Part shown: piece after piece, positions 1 through 8,691 of the stretch
Layout of the letters: each line of letters opens with the position of its first letter
Position numbering within the stretch: position 1 is the first letter of the stretch
Assembly (NCBI RefSeq): GCF_001612615.1
Contig: NZ_BDAU01000052.1
Location: forward strand, 1-61,618
Length of the DNA stretch: 61,618 bases
Source of the DNA: Nocardia amikacinitolerans NBRC 108937
GTDB lineage: Bacteria; Actinomycetota; Actinomycetes; Mycobacteriales; Mycobacteriaceae
Direction of reading: 5' to 3'
Notes under the pieces: model-generated
The model's database searches: none
Told to the model about the DNA's origin: nothing
Seen by the model: the letters and a program-made list of their open reading frames with translations, nothing else
Position numbers and translations under genes: made by a program

Positions 1-174
1 CCACCGAGAGCCACCATTTCTCTCCCGTCAGATCCGAAGCGCCACGGATATGCCGCCGGAGATTGCGGCGACCGGCCCGGTCAGGGGCAAGCGCACTCTG
101 GCCGAGCAGGCGGCAAACGGTACCCCGGTGCTCGGGACCACGGCACAGCGGCCGACAGCCGGACCACATGCCGC

Positions 175-198
175 GGTGCCGGTGCCGGTGCCGGTGCC
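175..198. repeat. GGTGCC hexanucleotide microrepeat, four copies
   Basis: Four perfect head-to-tail copies of GGTGCC lie in the gene-free left end of the window. The unit is a multiple of three but I see no credible gene here. This is a slippage-prone tract, possibly variable between strains. Bases 1-174 hold nothing else I can identify. Confidence 0.8.
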
Positions 199-212
199 GC
201 AAGCAAACCGGA

Positions 213-975
213 GCACCCGAATGTGGCGGTCGCGCCGGGGCGATCGACGCAGCCCGGCCGCCGCCATCGCCATGCACGCCATCGGCGGCCGCCTGATCAT
301 CGCCGGGCTTGCCGCCGTGACACGATCAGCCCACCGTCGCCGCTGCGCTCCGCCAGCACAACGCCGCGCGGAAACCTCCGGCCGACAACTCACCCGTATC
401 AACGCCCCCAGCAGCATTGTGCAGGCCGCAACCACGCCGCCCCGATGCAACGCAGCCGATCGACCGAAGCCTCCCCGCAAGCCGAAAGCGCCCGAATGTG
501 GCGGTCGCGCCGGGGCGATCGACGCAGCCCGGCTGCAGGCGCCGACGTGGCCGCCGTGATCACCGCCAGGCTTGCCACCGTGGCACGATCAGCCCGCCGT
601 CGCCGCAGCGCCCCCAGCACAACGCCGCGCGGAAACCTCCGGCCGACAACTCACCCGCATCAACACCCCCAGCAGCATTGTGCAGGCCGCTTCCACACCG
701 CCTCGATGCAACAACGCCGCCTCAATGCAACGCAGCCAGCTCGACCGACGCCGCTCCGCAAACCGAAGCACCCGAATGTGGCGGACCCACCGGGACGATC
801 GACGCAGCCCGGCCACCAGCATCACAATGCACGCCGTCGGCGGCCGCCGTGATCACCGCCAGACTTGCCGCCGTCGCATGATCAGCCCGCCGTTACCGCA
901 GCACCCCGCCAGCACAACGCCGCCAGAACCTCAGGCCGACGACTCCCCCCGCATCAACGCCCCCAGCGACTCGCG
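213..975. repeat. Degenerate tandem repeat of about 275-280 bp that includes the luxR 3' end
   Basis: The marker CCCGAATGTGGCGG recurs at about 216, 491 and 771. A second marker, ending CAACGCCCCCAGC, recurs at about 400, 660 and 955. Unit length is therefore roughly 260-293 bp with about three diverged copies. The last copy enters the LuxR-family gene: its final codons (Leu-Gly-Ala-Leu-Met-Arg) match the complement of the upstream copies, which read Leu-Gly-Ala/Val-Leu/Ile-Met/Ile-Arg and then run on without the stop. All six frames contain open stretches here, but they have no domain, no consistent start signal and a composition that follows the repeat. I treat this as non-coding repeats derived from, or having captured, the regulator's 3' end. 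Confidence 0.7.
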
Positions 976-3531
976 GTCGGTGACGTCCATCTTGATGCAG
1001 GCGCGGTAGAGGTGGCCCTCGACGGTGCGGACCGACACGGTGAGGCGGTCGGCGATCTGGCGGTTGGACAGGCCCGCGGCGACGAGGTTCGCGATTTCGC
1101 GTTCGCGGGCGGTGAGGGGTAGGGGTTGGGCTGCCTTGCGCAGGGCGGGGGTGGCGGCGCCGCCGCAGGCCGCGGCGAGGCGGTTGGCGGCGGCCGCGGA
1201 TTCGAGGAGGCGGCGGCGGTCGCCCGCGCGCTCGTGCGCGGACGCGGCTTGGGCGGCGGCGTCGGCGGCCGAGAGCACCGCGCCGATGGCCTCGAATTCG
1301 CTTGCGGCGGCGTCGAGTCCGGGTCCGTCGTGGGCGGCGAGCGCCACCGCGTGTTTGGCTTGGATCTGCACGAGGCGGCCGTCCACCCGAGCCGCGAGGT
1401 CCGCGAGCCGACCGGCCACGGAATGGTCGCCGAAGCGGGCCGCGGTGTGCAGCGCCATCGCCTCGATCGCGTGCTGGTGCGAGCGGGCGGCCGAGTCGGC
1501 GGCGCCGATCGCCAAGCGGACGGCCGGAGTGACGGTGCCCTCGGCGCCCGCGACGCAAGCCTTGGCGATCTCCAGCTGCGGCTCGTAGACCGCGCTGTGC
1601 CGACCGCCGCGCCGCGCCGCCTCGGCCACCGACTCGGCGGCGTCCTGCGCGCGGCCCAAGGCCGAATACGCTTCCGCCAGACGGATTCTCGCGGGGAACA
1701 ACCACGCCGCCGCGCCTTCGGTGGTCAACGCGGCGAGTGCCTGCTCCAAGTGCTCGATGCCGTCGATGAAACGCCCCTGCGCCACGTCGACGGTGCCTTG
1801 CAGGATCTTCGACAAGCCCCACGCCAGATACTGTCCCGGCGCGGAGTATCCGAAATACGGTGTGGCACAGCGCCTCGCGGCCTCGAACTCACCGCTGTAG
1901 ATGAGCGCGAGCACCTCGCCGTGGGTGGATATGAACCGGTTGAGCCCGTCGATCTCGCGCTCCACCTCGTGCCCGCGCGCGGCGTACTGCCTGGCCGCCT
2001 CGGCCTTGCCCATCAGCGCCAGTGCCAGCCCGCCGCCGAAGGAAGCCCACCAGACCGCCCACGGCGGAGCGCCTTTCGTGGTCATCACCGCTTCCGCCTC
2101 GGCGAACGCGTCCTCGATGCGGTTCTCGTTCACCGCGCACGCCGAGGCGAGTCCGCCAAGCGTGGCGATGATCTTCGGATGACGCACCCTGGCCCGGATA
2201 TCGGCGAGCACCTCGTCGGCGCGATCGGCATCGCCCATGGCCCACAACAGGTTCGACACCCGGGTGCTGCCCCAGCGGGCCAGTTGCACCTCGTTGAGCT
2301 GATCGGCGTCGAAGCTGGCCAGCGTGCGCTCGGCTTCGATCCGGTGCCCCTGCCACAGCAGCGCTCTGGCCAGCAGATCGGCCGACTCGACGCCGCCGCG
2401 CCGCTCCACCGCTGCCCTGGCGAACCGCTCGCCGAGCGGCAGGTTGGCCAAGTTGATGGCATCGGCGGCGGCCGCCTCGAAGAGTTCCAGATCGGCGGAT
2501 TTGTCGCTGTCCAAGGCTAATTCGGCCAATCGGATGCGGTCGGCGGCGGAGTTGATGCGCCGCTCCTTGAGCGAGGAGTACAGCTTGCCGCGCAGCCGCC
2601 TGGCCGACGCGATACCCAACCTGCGCCGGATGACCTCACCGAACAGCGGATGGTTGTAGCGCACGATGAGCTGGTGCGAGTTCTCCACAACTCGGATCAC
2701 ACCGCGGCTTTCGGCGGCCTCCACCGCGTCCTCACCGGCCAGTTCCGCGAGCACGTCGAGATCGATCGGCTCGCAGAAGGTGAGCAGTTCCAGCACGCGC
2801 AGCACCTGCTCCGGCAGCTGCTCGACCCGATCCTCCAGCAGCGCGGCCAATTCCGAGGTCACGGCGGCGCGCCCACGCAGCTGCCAGACGCCGTTCACCT
2901 GGCGCAGGGTGCCCGCCTCCAGCGCTCCCTCCACCAAATGCCGCAGAAACAGGGCGTTTCCGCCGGAGGACTCCCACATCAGATTGGCGGTGAAACCCTC
3001 GAGCTGACCGCCGAGCATCGACTCGACGAGAGCCACGCTCTGCGGCTGGGTGAACGGGTTGAGGTCGACGCGAAGCAGGTGCCCGTCCTTCCACAGCGAG
3101 GTCACCGCGTCGGGTACCTGGACCCCGCTGCGCACGGTGGCGACGATGTGGGCGGCCTTGTCGATGGCCAACTGCAACAGCAAGGTTGCGGACAGTTGGT
3201 CCAGAAGATGAGCGTCGTCGACACCGATGATGGTGTGCCCGTCGGCGAGCAGCGCCTCACGCGCGGCGGACATGAACGTCACCGGATCGTGTGCCGTGTA
3301 GACACCGACCATGTGCGCGAACACGCCCAGCGGGATACTGCGGGCCGACTCCGTGCCCGCTACCCACCGAATATTTCCGCCGACCGCCGCGGTCGCCTGT
3401 CTCGCCAGCGTCGTCTTACCCACTCCGGCATCGCCGGTCAGGACAGCACCCACGTACGTCGAACCGGTGAGTGCGGACCGGATCGCTTCGAACTCGGTCT
3501 CGCGCTCGATCATCGGCCAGTTCCGAGCCAT
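931..3531 (-). CDS. Large LuxR-family STAND/LAL-type transcriptional regulator
   Basis: This 866-residue protein has an N-terminal P-loop NTPase, with Walker A GDAGVGKT at residues 33-40 and a Walker B-like stretch (TIIGVDDAH) near residue 95. A long helical, TPR-like middle follows, and a C-terminal LuxR/GerE helix-turn-helix lies around residues 803-860 (LTAREREIANLVAAGLSNRQ). This is the architecture of MalT/LAL regulators, which bind ATP and an inducer and then activate transcription. The target is unknown. M. tuberculosis has a regulator of this type (IniR, Rv0339c) next to iniBAC, but here iniBAC is 53 kb away, so orthology is only a possibility. The gene lies 93 bp downstream of purA on the same strand. 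Its last codons are part of the tandem repeat that fills the left end of the window. Confidence 0.9.
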   Translation of the reverse strand: MARNWPMIERETEFEAIRSALTGSTYVGAVLTGDAGVGKTTLARQATAAVGGNIRWVAGTESARSIPLGVFAHMVGVYTAHDPVTFMSAAREALLADGHTIIGVDDAHLLDQLSATLLLQLAIDKAAHIVATVRSGVQVPDAVTSLWKDGHLLRVDLNPFTQPQSVALVESMLGGQLEGFTANLMWESSGGNALFLRHLVEGALEAGTLRQVNGVWQLRGRAAVTSELAALLEDRVEQLPEQVLRVLELLTFCEPIDLDVLAELAGEDAVEAAESRGVIRVVENSHQLIVRYNHPLFGEVIRRRLGIASARRLRGKLYSSLKERRINSAADRIRLAELALDSDKSADLELFEAAAADAINLANLPLGERFARAAVERRGGVESADLLARALLWQGHRIEAERTLASFDADQLNEVQLARWGSTRVSNLLWAMGDADRADEVLADIRARVRHPKIIATLGGLASACAVNENRIEDAFAEAEAVMTTKGAPPWAVWWASFGGGLALALMGKAEAARQYAARGHEVEREIDGLNRFISTHGEVLALIYSGEFEAARRCATPYFGYSAPGQYLAWGLSKILQGTVDVAQGRFIDGIEHLEQALAALTTEGAAAWLFPARIRLAEAYSALGRAQDAAESVAEAARRGGRHSAVYEPQLEIAKACVAGAEGTVTPAVRLAIGAADSAARSHQHAIEAMALHTAARFGDHSVAGRLADLAARVDGRLVQIQAKHAVALAAHDGPGLDAAASEFEAIGAVLSAADAAAQAASAHERAGDRRRLLESAAAANRLAAACGGAATPALRKAAQPLPLTAREREIANLVAAGLSNRQIADRLTVSVRTVEGHLYRACIKMDVTDRESLGALMRGESSA

Positions 3532-3624
3532 GCCTCAACTGTAGTTCTTCACAGTTCATGATCGAAGATGAAACTGCGAATGGCGGACGTGCTCAGCGCG
3601 TCGCGAAACGGAAAACGCTGTGGT

Positions 3625-4914
3625 TCAGCCGAGGACGTCGTGCCGAACGATCGTCTGGTCACGTCCGGGACCGACGCCGATGCAGGAGATCCGCGCGCCG
3701 GAGAGCTCCTCTAGCCGCCGCACGTACGCCTGCGCGTTGGCGGGCAGATCCTCGAAGGTTCGCGCCCCCGAGATGTCCTCCCACCAACCGGGCACTTCCT
3801 CGTAAATCGGCTTGGCGTGGTGGAACTCGGTCTGGGTGGTCGGCATCTGGTCGACGCGCTTACCATCGATTTCGTACGCGACGCAGATCGGTACCCGGTC
3901 CAAGCTGGACAGTACATCCAGCTTGGTGAGGAAGTAGTCGGTGATGCCGTTGACGCGGGTCGCGTACCGGGCGATCACTGCGTCGAACCAGCCGCAGCGC
4001 CGCGCGCGGCCGGTCGTGACGCCGACCTCACCACCCTGCTTGGCGAGGAATTCGCCGTACTGGTCGAACAGTTCGGTCGGGAAGGGGCCCGAACCGACGC
4101 GGGTCGTGTAGCACTTGAGGATGCCGAGCACCGTGTTGATTTTGTTCGGTCCGATGCCGGAACCGACGGCCGCGCCGCCCGAAGTCGGGTTGGACGACGT
4201 GACATACGGGTAGGTGCCGTGATCGACGTCGAGCAGGGTGCCCTGAGATCCCTCGAGTAGCACGGTTTCTCCGCGCTCGAGGGCCTCGTTCAGCTGCAAC
4301 CGGGTATCGGCGATGCGGTGCTTGAAGCTTTCCGCCATGGAAAGCACTTCGTTCACCACCTGCTGCGGATCGAGCGCGCGGCGGTTGTAGATTTTCACCA
4401 GCACCTGGTTCTTGAACTCCAGGGCGGCCTCGACCTTCTGGGTGAGGATCTTCTCGTCGAGCACGTCCGCGACGCGCACGCCGACGCGCGCCACCTTGTC
4501 CTGGTAGCAGGGGCCGATGCCGCGGCCGGTGGTGCCGATCTTCTTGTTGCCGAGGAAGCGTTCGGTGACCTTATCGATGGCCACGTGGTACGGCATGATC
4601 AGGTGCGCGTCGGCCGAGAGCAGCAGGCCGGAGGTGTCGACGCCGCGGTCCTCCAGTCCGGCCAGTTCGGCGAGCAGCACACCGGGATCCACCACGACAC
4701 CGTTGCCGATGACGTTGCGCACACCGGGAGTCAGGATGCCGGAGGGGATGAGGTGCAGCGCGAACTTGTCGCCGTTGGGCAGCACCACGGTATGGCCCGC
4801 GTTGTTGCCGCCTTGGTATCGGACCACCCATTGCAGTCTGCCGCCGAGCAGGTCGGTCGCTTTGCCCTTACCCTCGTCGCCCCACTGGGCGCCGATGAGG
4901 ACGATTGCCGGCAT
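3625..4914 (-). CDS. purA: Adenylosuccinate synthetase
   Basis: The enzyme joins IMP and aspartate using GTP to give adenylosuccinate, the first committed step of AMP synthesis, in the cytosol. The 429-residue length is normal for the family. The N-terminal P-loop-like motif WGDEGKGK has the catalytic Asp at residue 13, and NNAGH places the catalytic His at residue 41. Further family signatures are GTTGRGIGPCYQDK, the IMP loop around QGTLLDVDHGTYPYVTSS and the aspartate-binding loop VTTGRARRCGWFD. The start is the ATG of MPAIVLIGAQWGDEGKG. The gene is monocistronic or leads the downstream regulator. It is divergent from the Rv0358-like gene, as in mycobacteria. Confidence 0.98.
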   Translation of the reverse strand: MPAIVLIGAQWGDEGKGKATDLLGGRLQWVVRYQGGNNAGHTVVLPNGDKFALHLIPSGILTPGVRNVIGNGVVVDPGVLLAELAGLEDRGVDTSGLLLSADAHLIMPYHVAIDKVTERFLGNKKIGTTGRGIGPCYQDKVARVGVRVADVLDEKILTQKVEAALEFKNQVLVKIYNRRALDPQQVVNEVLSMAESFKHRIADTRLQLNEALERGETVLLEGSQGTLLDVDHGTYPYVTSSNPTSGGAAVGSGIGPNKINTVLGILKCYTTRVGSGPFPTELFDQYGEFLAKQGGEVGVTTGRARRCGWFDAVIARYATRVNGITDYFLTKLDVLSSLDRVPICVAYEIDGKRVDQMPTTQTEFHHAKPIYEEVPGWWEDISGARTFEDLPANAQAYVRRLEELSGARISCIGVGPGRDQTIVRHDVLG

Positions 4915-5185
4915 GGTGGTGTCTCCTACGGTTCGACGCGCAACACACCCGTGTTGCAGCTACCTGCCGTACTGAGGCGGTGGCCGGAAGCACAGTTTAC
5001 CGAATGGCCTAGGGCACCCCGGCGGGAAGGCACCCCGCGCCGGTCACAATGCCGACTCGGCCCGGGCGCGGCGGGTTGAACACGGCTATGGTTGCTGCGG
5101 GCGGACCGGGGCAGCGTGCCCGCCCGAAAGGTGCGAGGGAGCCGGTGGGGTGTGCCGGCAGGATTCGAGGAGGGTGTACGGCCGT

Positions 5186-5845
5186 TTGAGTACCCATGTT
5201 CTCCGCTGCGATGGCGCGCCGGTCCCGATCGCCCTCGCCGCACTACCCACTACTCAGACTGCCGCAATCCCGGACACCGCGGTGATCGATGAACTGCTTC
5301 CCGTGCTCGCCGCCGACAGCCTGCCGCGTCTGATCGTGCTCGGCGAGGACGCCGCGCTGGCCGCGGTGCTGACCCATCTGATGCGGACCGAGCGGCTGCA
5401 CGTCGAGATCGGTTACGTGCCGATCGACAAGACCTACGGCTCGCGCGCCTACCAGACCGGCACCGGCAACGCCGCGGCCAAACGCGCGATCGAGGGCAAG
5501 GCGCGCGAGACTCCGCTGATCCGCGACGACACCGGAAAAGTGCTGGTCGGACGGGCAACCATCACAGGTCCCGAAGGCGGCAAGCTGGAGGGCGAGGCCT
5601 ACGTGGACGACACCCAGCTGTTCTCCGGCAAGGTCACCGCGATGCACATCTCCCCCACCCTGCACATGCCCGGCGTCCGGGCGACCGTGCGGAAGGGTCT
5701 GCGTAAGCGCCGGTGGGTCGAGGGCAGGGCCGCGCAACTGGGGACTCCTGGCGCAGTGGTGACCCGCGACGGCATTCTCACCGAGCGCACTGTGCCGCGC
5801 TCGACCTTCTACCGGCACAACGAAACCTGGCTACTGGTGCGATGA
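5186..5845 (+). CDS. Conserved actinobacterial protein of unknown function, Rv0358-like
   Basis: The protein is about 219 residues and I know no experimentally defined function. The N-terminal half has alternating hydrophobic strands and glycines (LIVLGEDAALAAVLTHLM) that faintly recall the nucleotide-binding half of diacylglycerol-kinase folds. The C-terminal half is basic (VRKGLRKRRWVEGRAAQ) and ends in a tryptophan-rich strand. I chose the TTG at 5186 because homologues as I remember them begin near THVLR. A GTG at 5150 in the same frame is a credible alternative, and both have purine-rich sequence upstream. The stop overlaps the next start by four bases (ATGA), so translation is probably coupled to the M50 protease. 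The same pair occurs next to purA in mycobacteria. Confidence 0.75.
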   Translation: MSTHVLRCDGAPVPIALAALPTTQTAAIPDTAVIDELLPVLAADSLPRLIVLGEDAALAAVLTHLMRTERLHVEIGYVPIDKTYGSRAYQTGTGNAAAKRAIEGKARETPLIRDDTGKVLVGRATITGPEGGKLEGEAYVDDTQLFSGKVTAMHISPTLHMPGVRATVRKGLRKRRWVEGRAAQLGTPGAVVTRDGILTERTVPRSTFYRHNETWLLVR

Positions 5846-6627
5846 ATTACTCCTTCCCGCAGCGCCGAACGGGTCTCGGCGCGGTTCGGCCGAGTCCGGT
5901 CTTCCTGCTTGTCGTCGCGATCACCGTCGCGGGCGGCGTGCTGGCCTGGGCCTCCGACTACGGTTCGACGCGGGCCGAGGTCGGCGTCTTCGTGCTCGTT
6001 GTCGCGGGCTGGATCGTGACGCTGTGTCTGCACGAGTTCGCGCACGCGTACATGGCTTGGCGCGCAGGCGATCACGAAGTGGAGCTGCGCGGGTATCTCA
6101 CGCTGAATCCGCTGAAGTACTCGCATCCGCTGCTGTCGATCGTGTTGCCGGTGGTGTTCATCGCGCTCGGCGGTTTCGGTCTGCCAGGCGGCGCGGTGTA
6201 CGTGCACACGCACAGCGTCAGCCCGCGGATGCAGCGGCTGATCAGCGGCGCGGGTCCGGCGGTCAACGCGGCGTTCGCGGTGCTGCTGCTCGTCGTCGTG
6301 GAGGTGTTCGGCAGCCAGACCTCGCATCCCGCGTTCTGGTACGGGCTGGCGTTCCTCGCCTTCCTCCAGGTCACCGCGGCGGTGTTGAACCTGTTGCCGA
6401 TTCCGGGGCTCGACGGGTACGGAATTCTCGAACCGTCGCTGAGTTACCAGACCCGGCGTTCACTTGACCAGCTCAAGCCGCTGGGCATGCTGCTGCTCTT
6501 CGCGCTGATCCTGACGCCCGCGGTCAACGGACCGTTCTTCGACGCCATCTACGCCATCTGCGAGGTGTTCGGCGTCGAGTCGTCCTGGATCGCGAGAGGC
6601 GCTGGGCTGGTGCGTTTCTGGCTCTGA
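5842..6627 (+). CDS. Site-2-protease-like M50 zinc metalloprotease (Rv0359-like)
   Basis: This is a 261-residue polytopic membrane protein. The zinc site HEFAH lies at residues 64-68 inside a hydrophobic segment, and the second family motif NLLPIPGLDG, which supplies the third metal ligand, lies at about 183-192. About five or six membrane segments are visible. No PDZ or CBS domain is present, so it belongs to the short group of intramembrane proteases. Members cut transmembrane substrates such as anti-sigma factors, but the substrate of this one is unknown. The ATG overlaps the stop of the upstream gene (ATGA), which fixes the start. A hairpin follows the stop. Confidence 0.9.
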   Translation: MNYSFPQRRTGLGAVRPSPVFLLVVAITVAGGVLAWASDYGSTRAEVGVFVLVVAGWIVTLCLHEFAHAYMAWRAGDHEVELRGYLTLNPLKYSHPLLSIVLPVVFIALGGFGLPGGAVYVHTHSVSPRMQRLISGAGPAVNAAFAVLLLVVVEVFGSQTSHPAFWYGLAFLAFLQVTAAVLNLLPIPGLDGYGILEPSLSYQTRRSLDQLKPLGMLLLFALILTPAVNGPFFDAIYAICEVFGVESSWIARGAGLVRFWL

Positions 6628-6634
6628 GAACGAT

Positions 6635-6666
6635 GGTCGCCCGGCCTTCGCCGAGACCGGGCGACC
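6635..6666. terminator. Hairpin between convergent genes
   Basis: A perfect 10-bp stem (GGTCGCCCGG / CCGGGCGACC) with a 12-base loop starts eight bases after the M50 protease stop. There is no T-run, as is common in GC-rich actinobacteria. It could serve both the protease and the convergent FUSC gene. The remaining 250 bases to 6916 hold no gene I can support. Confidence 0.7.
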
Positions 6667-6916
6667 TGCTCCGCCCGACGCCGATATCGTCCCTACCCGC
6701 CCCGGCCACCACACCATATCGGCCGGTGAGACGCGTCGTCGTGCGAAGTGTCCGACCGTGACACCCCTCGTCGTCGCGGTCATGAAAGAAGGTTATGGAG
6801 CGGGGTGCGCAATGACGCGAGTAGTGCACTACCCGAAGATCATCGCGTCGGCGTCGCGATGGCGTCGGAAGGGTTCGCGGACCGCGTCGGTGACCGAAAT
6901 CCGCTGAGTAGCCGGG

Positions 6917-8065
6917 TCAATCCTCCGGGCGCACATAGGGATTCGGCACCGTCGGCGGCAAAAGCGCGATCGCCGAGATGCGCTTCATGCCGCAGACCTG
7001 CATCAGATCGACCACGATCGAACGCACCTGCGCGAACACCACGTGCGCCGAGAGTCCCGCGCCCGCAACGAGTTCCGGACGCGCACCCTTGGCGACGGTA
7101 CGCAGCACCCTGGCCGCCTCCGCCTGATCGGGCTGCTCACCCGGATCGGCGAGCATCATCTTGCGCACCACCTCGACGGCCTGGGCGAGCCGCTCCACCT
7201 CGTCGACGAGCCGCGGGTCCAGGATCTCGTCGTCGCGCACCAAAGTGAGCGAACGGCGCAGCAGCACTCTGGTATTGCGGACCGCGTTGTCGAGCGGGTC
7301 GGCGGTGGCGCGGATGCGCTCGAGGCGGGCGCGCGAGTTCCAGTACAGCGGGGAGATGCGGCTGATCTCCCGGCCGCCCTCCAAAGTGGAGCGCAGCGAA
7401 TCGATCTGCGACTGCGTCGCGCGGGCGGCAGACAGCGCCTCGCGGATCTTCTCCTGATCCTGTTCGATCAGGCCGTCGGCGCACGCGGACAGCGATTTGC
7501 TCATCACCGCAAGGATTTCCCCCGCGTGCTCGCGGGCGCGGCGCACCGGATGCAGCGGGATCGCGGCCACGATCACCACGCCGACCAAGCCGCCGACCAG
7601 CGCGTCGATCATGCGGTCGAAGCTGCCGCCCGCCGAAGGGGGCATCAGGGTGGCGACCAGCACGGCCGAGCCAGCCGCCTGCATCGTGATGATGGAACCG
7701 CCGTCGAGGAACACCGCAAGCGCCATGGCAACGCCGACCACGAGCGCGATCTGCCAGACGCCGGTGCCCGCGTTGGAGATGAACAGGTCGCCGATGCCGA
7801 TGCCGACCGCGACGCCGACGACCAGCTCGATGGCGCGCTTGAGCCGTGCGCCGAACGAGATGCCGATCGAGACGACCGCGGCCGTCGGCGCGAAGAACGG
7901 CTGCGGATGGCCGATGACGTTGTGCGCGACGAACCAGGCCAGCGCCGCACCCAGCGCGCACTGCACGATCGGCAGCGCCGAGAGCCGCAGGCGCGCCCAC
8001 GCGCCGCGAAGTCGCTCCGCGCCGCCTGCCTTGGCGACGCGGATGCGCGCTTGGGGATCGATCAA
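6917..8065 (-). CDS. FUSC/aromatic acid exporter-type inner membrane protein
   Basis: The protein is 382 residues. The N-terminal half holds about six membrane helices with the signature of the fusaric-acid-resistance/ArAE family (FFAPTAAVVSIGISFG, then RAIELVVGVAVGIGIGDL, then an internal repeat of the fold). The C-terminal half is soluble and helical. Relatives export weak aromatic acids or remain uncharacterised, so a substrate cannot be given. The most upstream in-frame start is a TTG at 8065, seven bases after the DUF3151 gene, which suggests one operon. No better internal start is obvious before the first helix. Confidence 0.8.
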   Translation of the reverse strand: MIDPQARIRVAKAGGAERLRGAWARLRLSALPIVQCALGAALAWFVAHNVIGHPQPFFAPTAAVVSIGISFGARLKRAIELVVGVAVGIGIGDLFISNAGTGVWQIALVVGVAMALAVFLDGGSIITMQAAGSAVLVATLMPPSAGGSFDRMIDALVGGLVGVVIVAAIPLHPVRRAREHAGEILAVMSKSLSACADGLIEQDQEKIREALSAARATQSQIDSLRSTLEGGREISRISPLYWNSRARLERIRATADPLDNAVRNTRVLLRRSLTLVRDDEILDPRLVDEVERLAQAVEVVRKMMLADPGEQPDQAEAARVLRTVAKGARPELVAGAGLSAHVVFAQVRSIVVDLMQVCGMKRISAIALLPPTVPNPYVRPED

Positions 8066-8072
8066 TGACGAC

Positions 8073-8522
8073 TCAGTCGAGGCCGAGCTCGGCCGCGGCG
8101 CGCGGGTCGCAGTCCTCCAGCAGGTCCAGGCAGCGTGCGTATTCCTCGGTCTCGCCGATCGCCTTGGCGGCCCTGGCCAGCGCGCCGACGCTGCGCAGGA
8201 AGCCGCGGTTGGGCTCGTGGCTCCACGGCACCGGGCCGAAGCCCTTCCAGCCGTTGCGGCGCAGCAGGTCGAGACCGCGGTGGTAGCCGGTGCGGGCGAA
8301 GGCGTAGGCGGCGACGATGTCGTGGTTCACCACTTCGTCGGCCGTCGCCGCGCCGCCCCGTTCCAGCGCGGCCTCGGCGAGATGCGCCCAGGCGATCGAC
8401 GCCGCCGGGTGCGCGGCCGCGACCTGCACCGGATCGGCGTTGTCGAGCAGCGCGTCCTCCGCCTCAGTGTTTTCGGGTAGCAGTACCGGTTGCGGGCCGA
8501 GCAGATCACCGAACGAGGTCAT
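8073..8522 (-). CDS. DUF3151 family protein (Rv0360c-like)
   Basis: The 149-residue soluble protein is close in length to Rv0360c. It begins MTSFGDLLGPQPVLLP and carries a conserved alpha-helical block (AHPAASIAWAHLAEAAL) that looks TPR-like, followed by GYHRGLDLLRRNGWKGFGPVPWSHEPN. The family is nearly universal in mycolata and has no known function. Its place between the M50 protease and the Rv0361-like gene is the same as in M. tuberculosis. The membrane protein downstream is probably cotranscribed. Confidence 0.88.
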   Translation of the reverse strand: MTSFGDLLGPQPVLLPENTEAEDALLDNADPVQVAAAHPAASIAWAHLAEAALERGGAATADEVVNHDIVAAYAFARTGYHRGLDLLRRNGWKGFGPVPWSHEPNRGFLRSVGALARAAKAIGETEEYARCLDLLEDCDPRAAAELGLD

Positions 8523-8603
8523 GCGGTCAATTGTGCACTCCGGCGGGGGCGGGGCGCCCGCGGGCCGGTCGCCGCGGCTGGGACGCTTCCGCGAGCGTTG
8601 CCG

Positions 8604-8645
8604 CCATGCGCGGGCTTTTGACGGCCTTCGTCCGGCTGCGCCTAT
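8604..8645. repeat. Dispersed short element, copy 1 (CCATGCGC ... GACGGccTTCGTCCG)
   Basis: A stretch with CCATGCGC, a short spacer, then TTTTGACGGCCTTCGTCCGG and CTGCGCC closely matches one at 31651-31692 and partly matches one at 15451-15480. Its core is a small inverted repeat. It lies in the intergenic region upstream of the Rv0361-like gene, before its Shine-Dalgarno sequence. Confidence 0.6.
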
Positions 8646-8691
8646 TAGGCTTGCGTCGACTTCACAGATCCGCAGGAGCGAGGGGTAGTAG

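Noticed and set aside
50..852. Long rightward open frames at the left end
   Set aside because: They follow the repeat units, lack a consistent start signal and encode Arg/Pro/Ala-rich sequence with no domain. Several frames are open at once, as expected for GC-rich non-coding repeats.
1126..2520. 464-codon rightward frame opposite the LuxR-family gene
   Set aside because: It is antisense to a gene with clear P-loop and HTH motifs, and its composition mirrors the third-codon GC bias.
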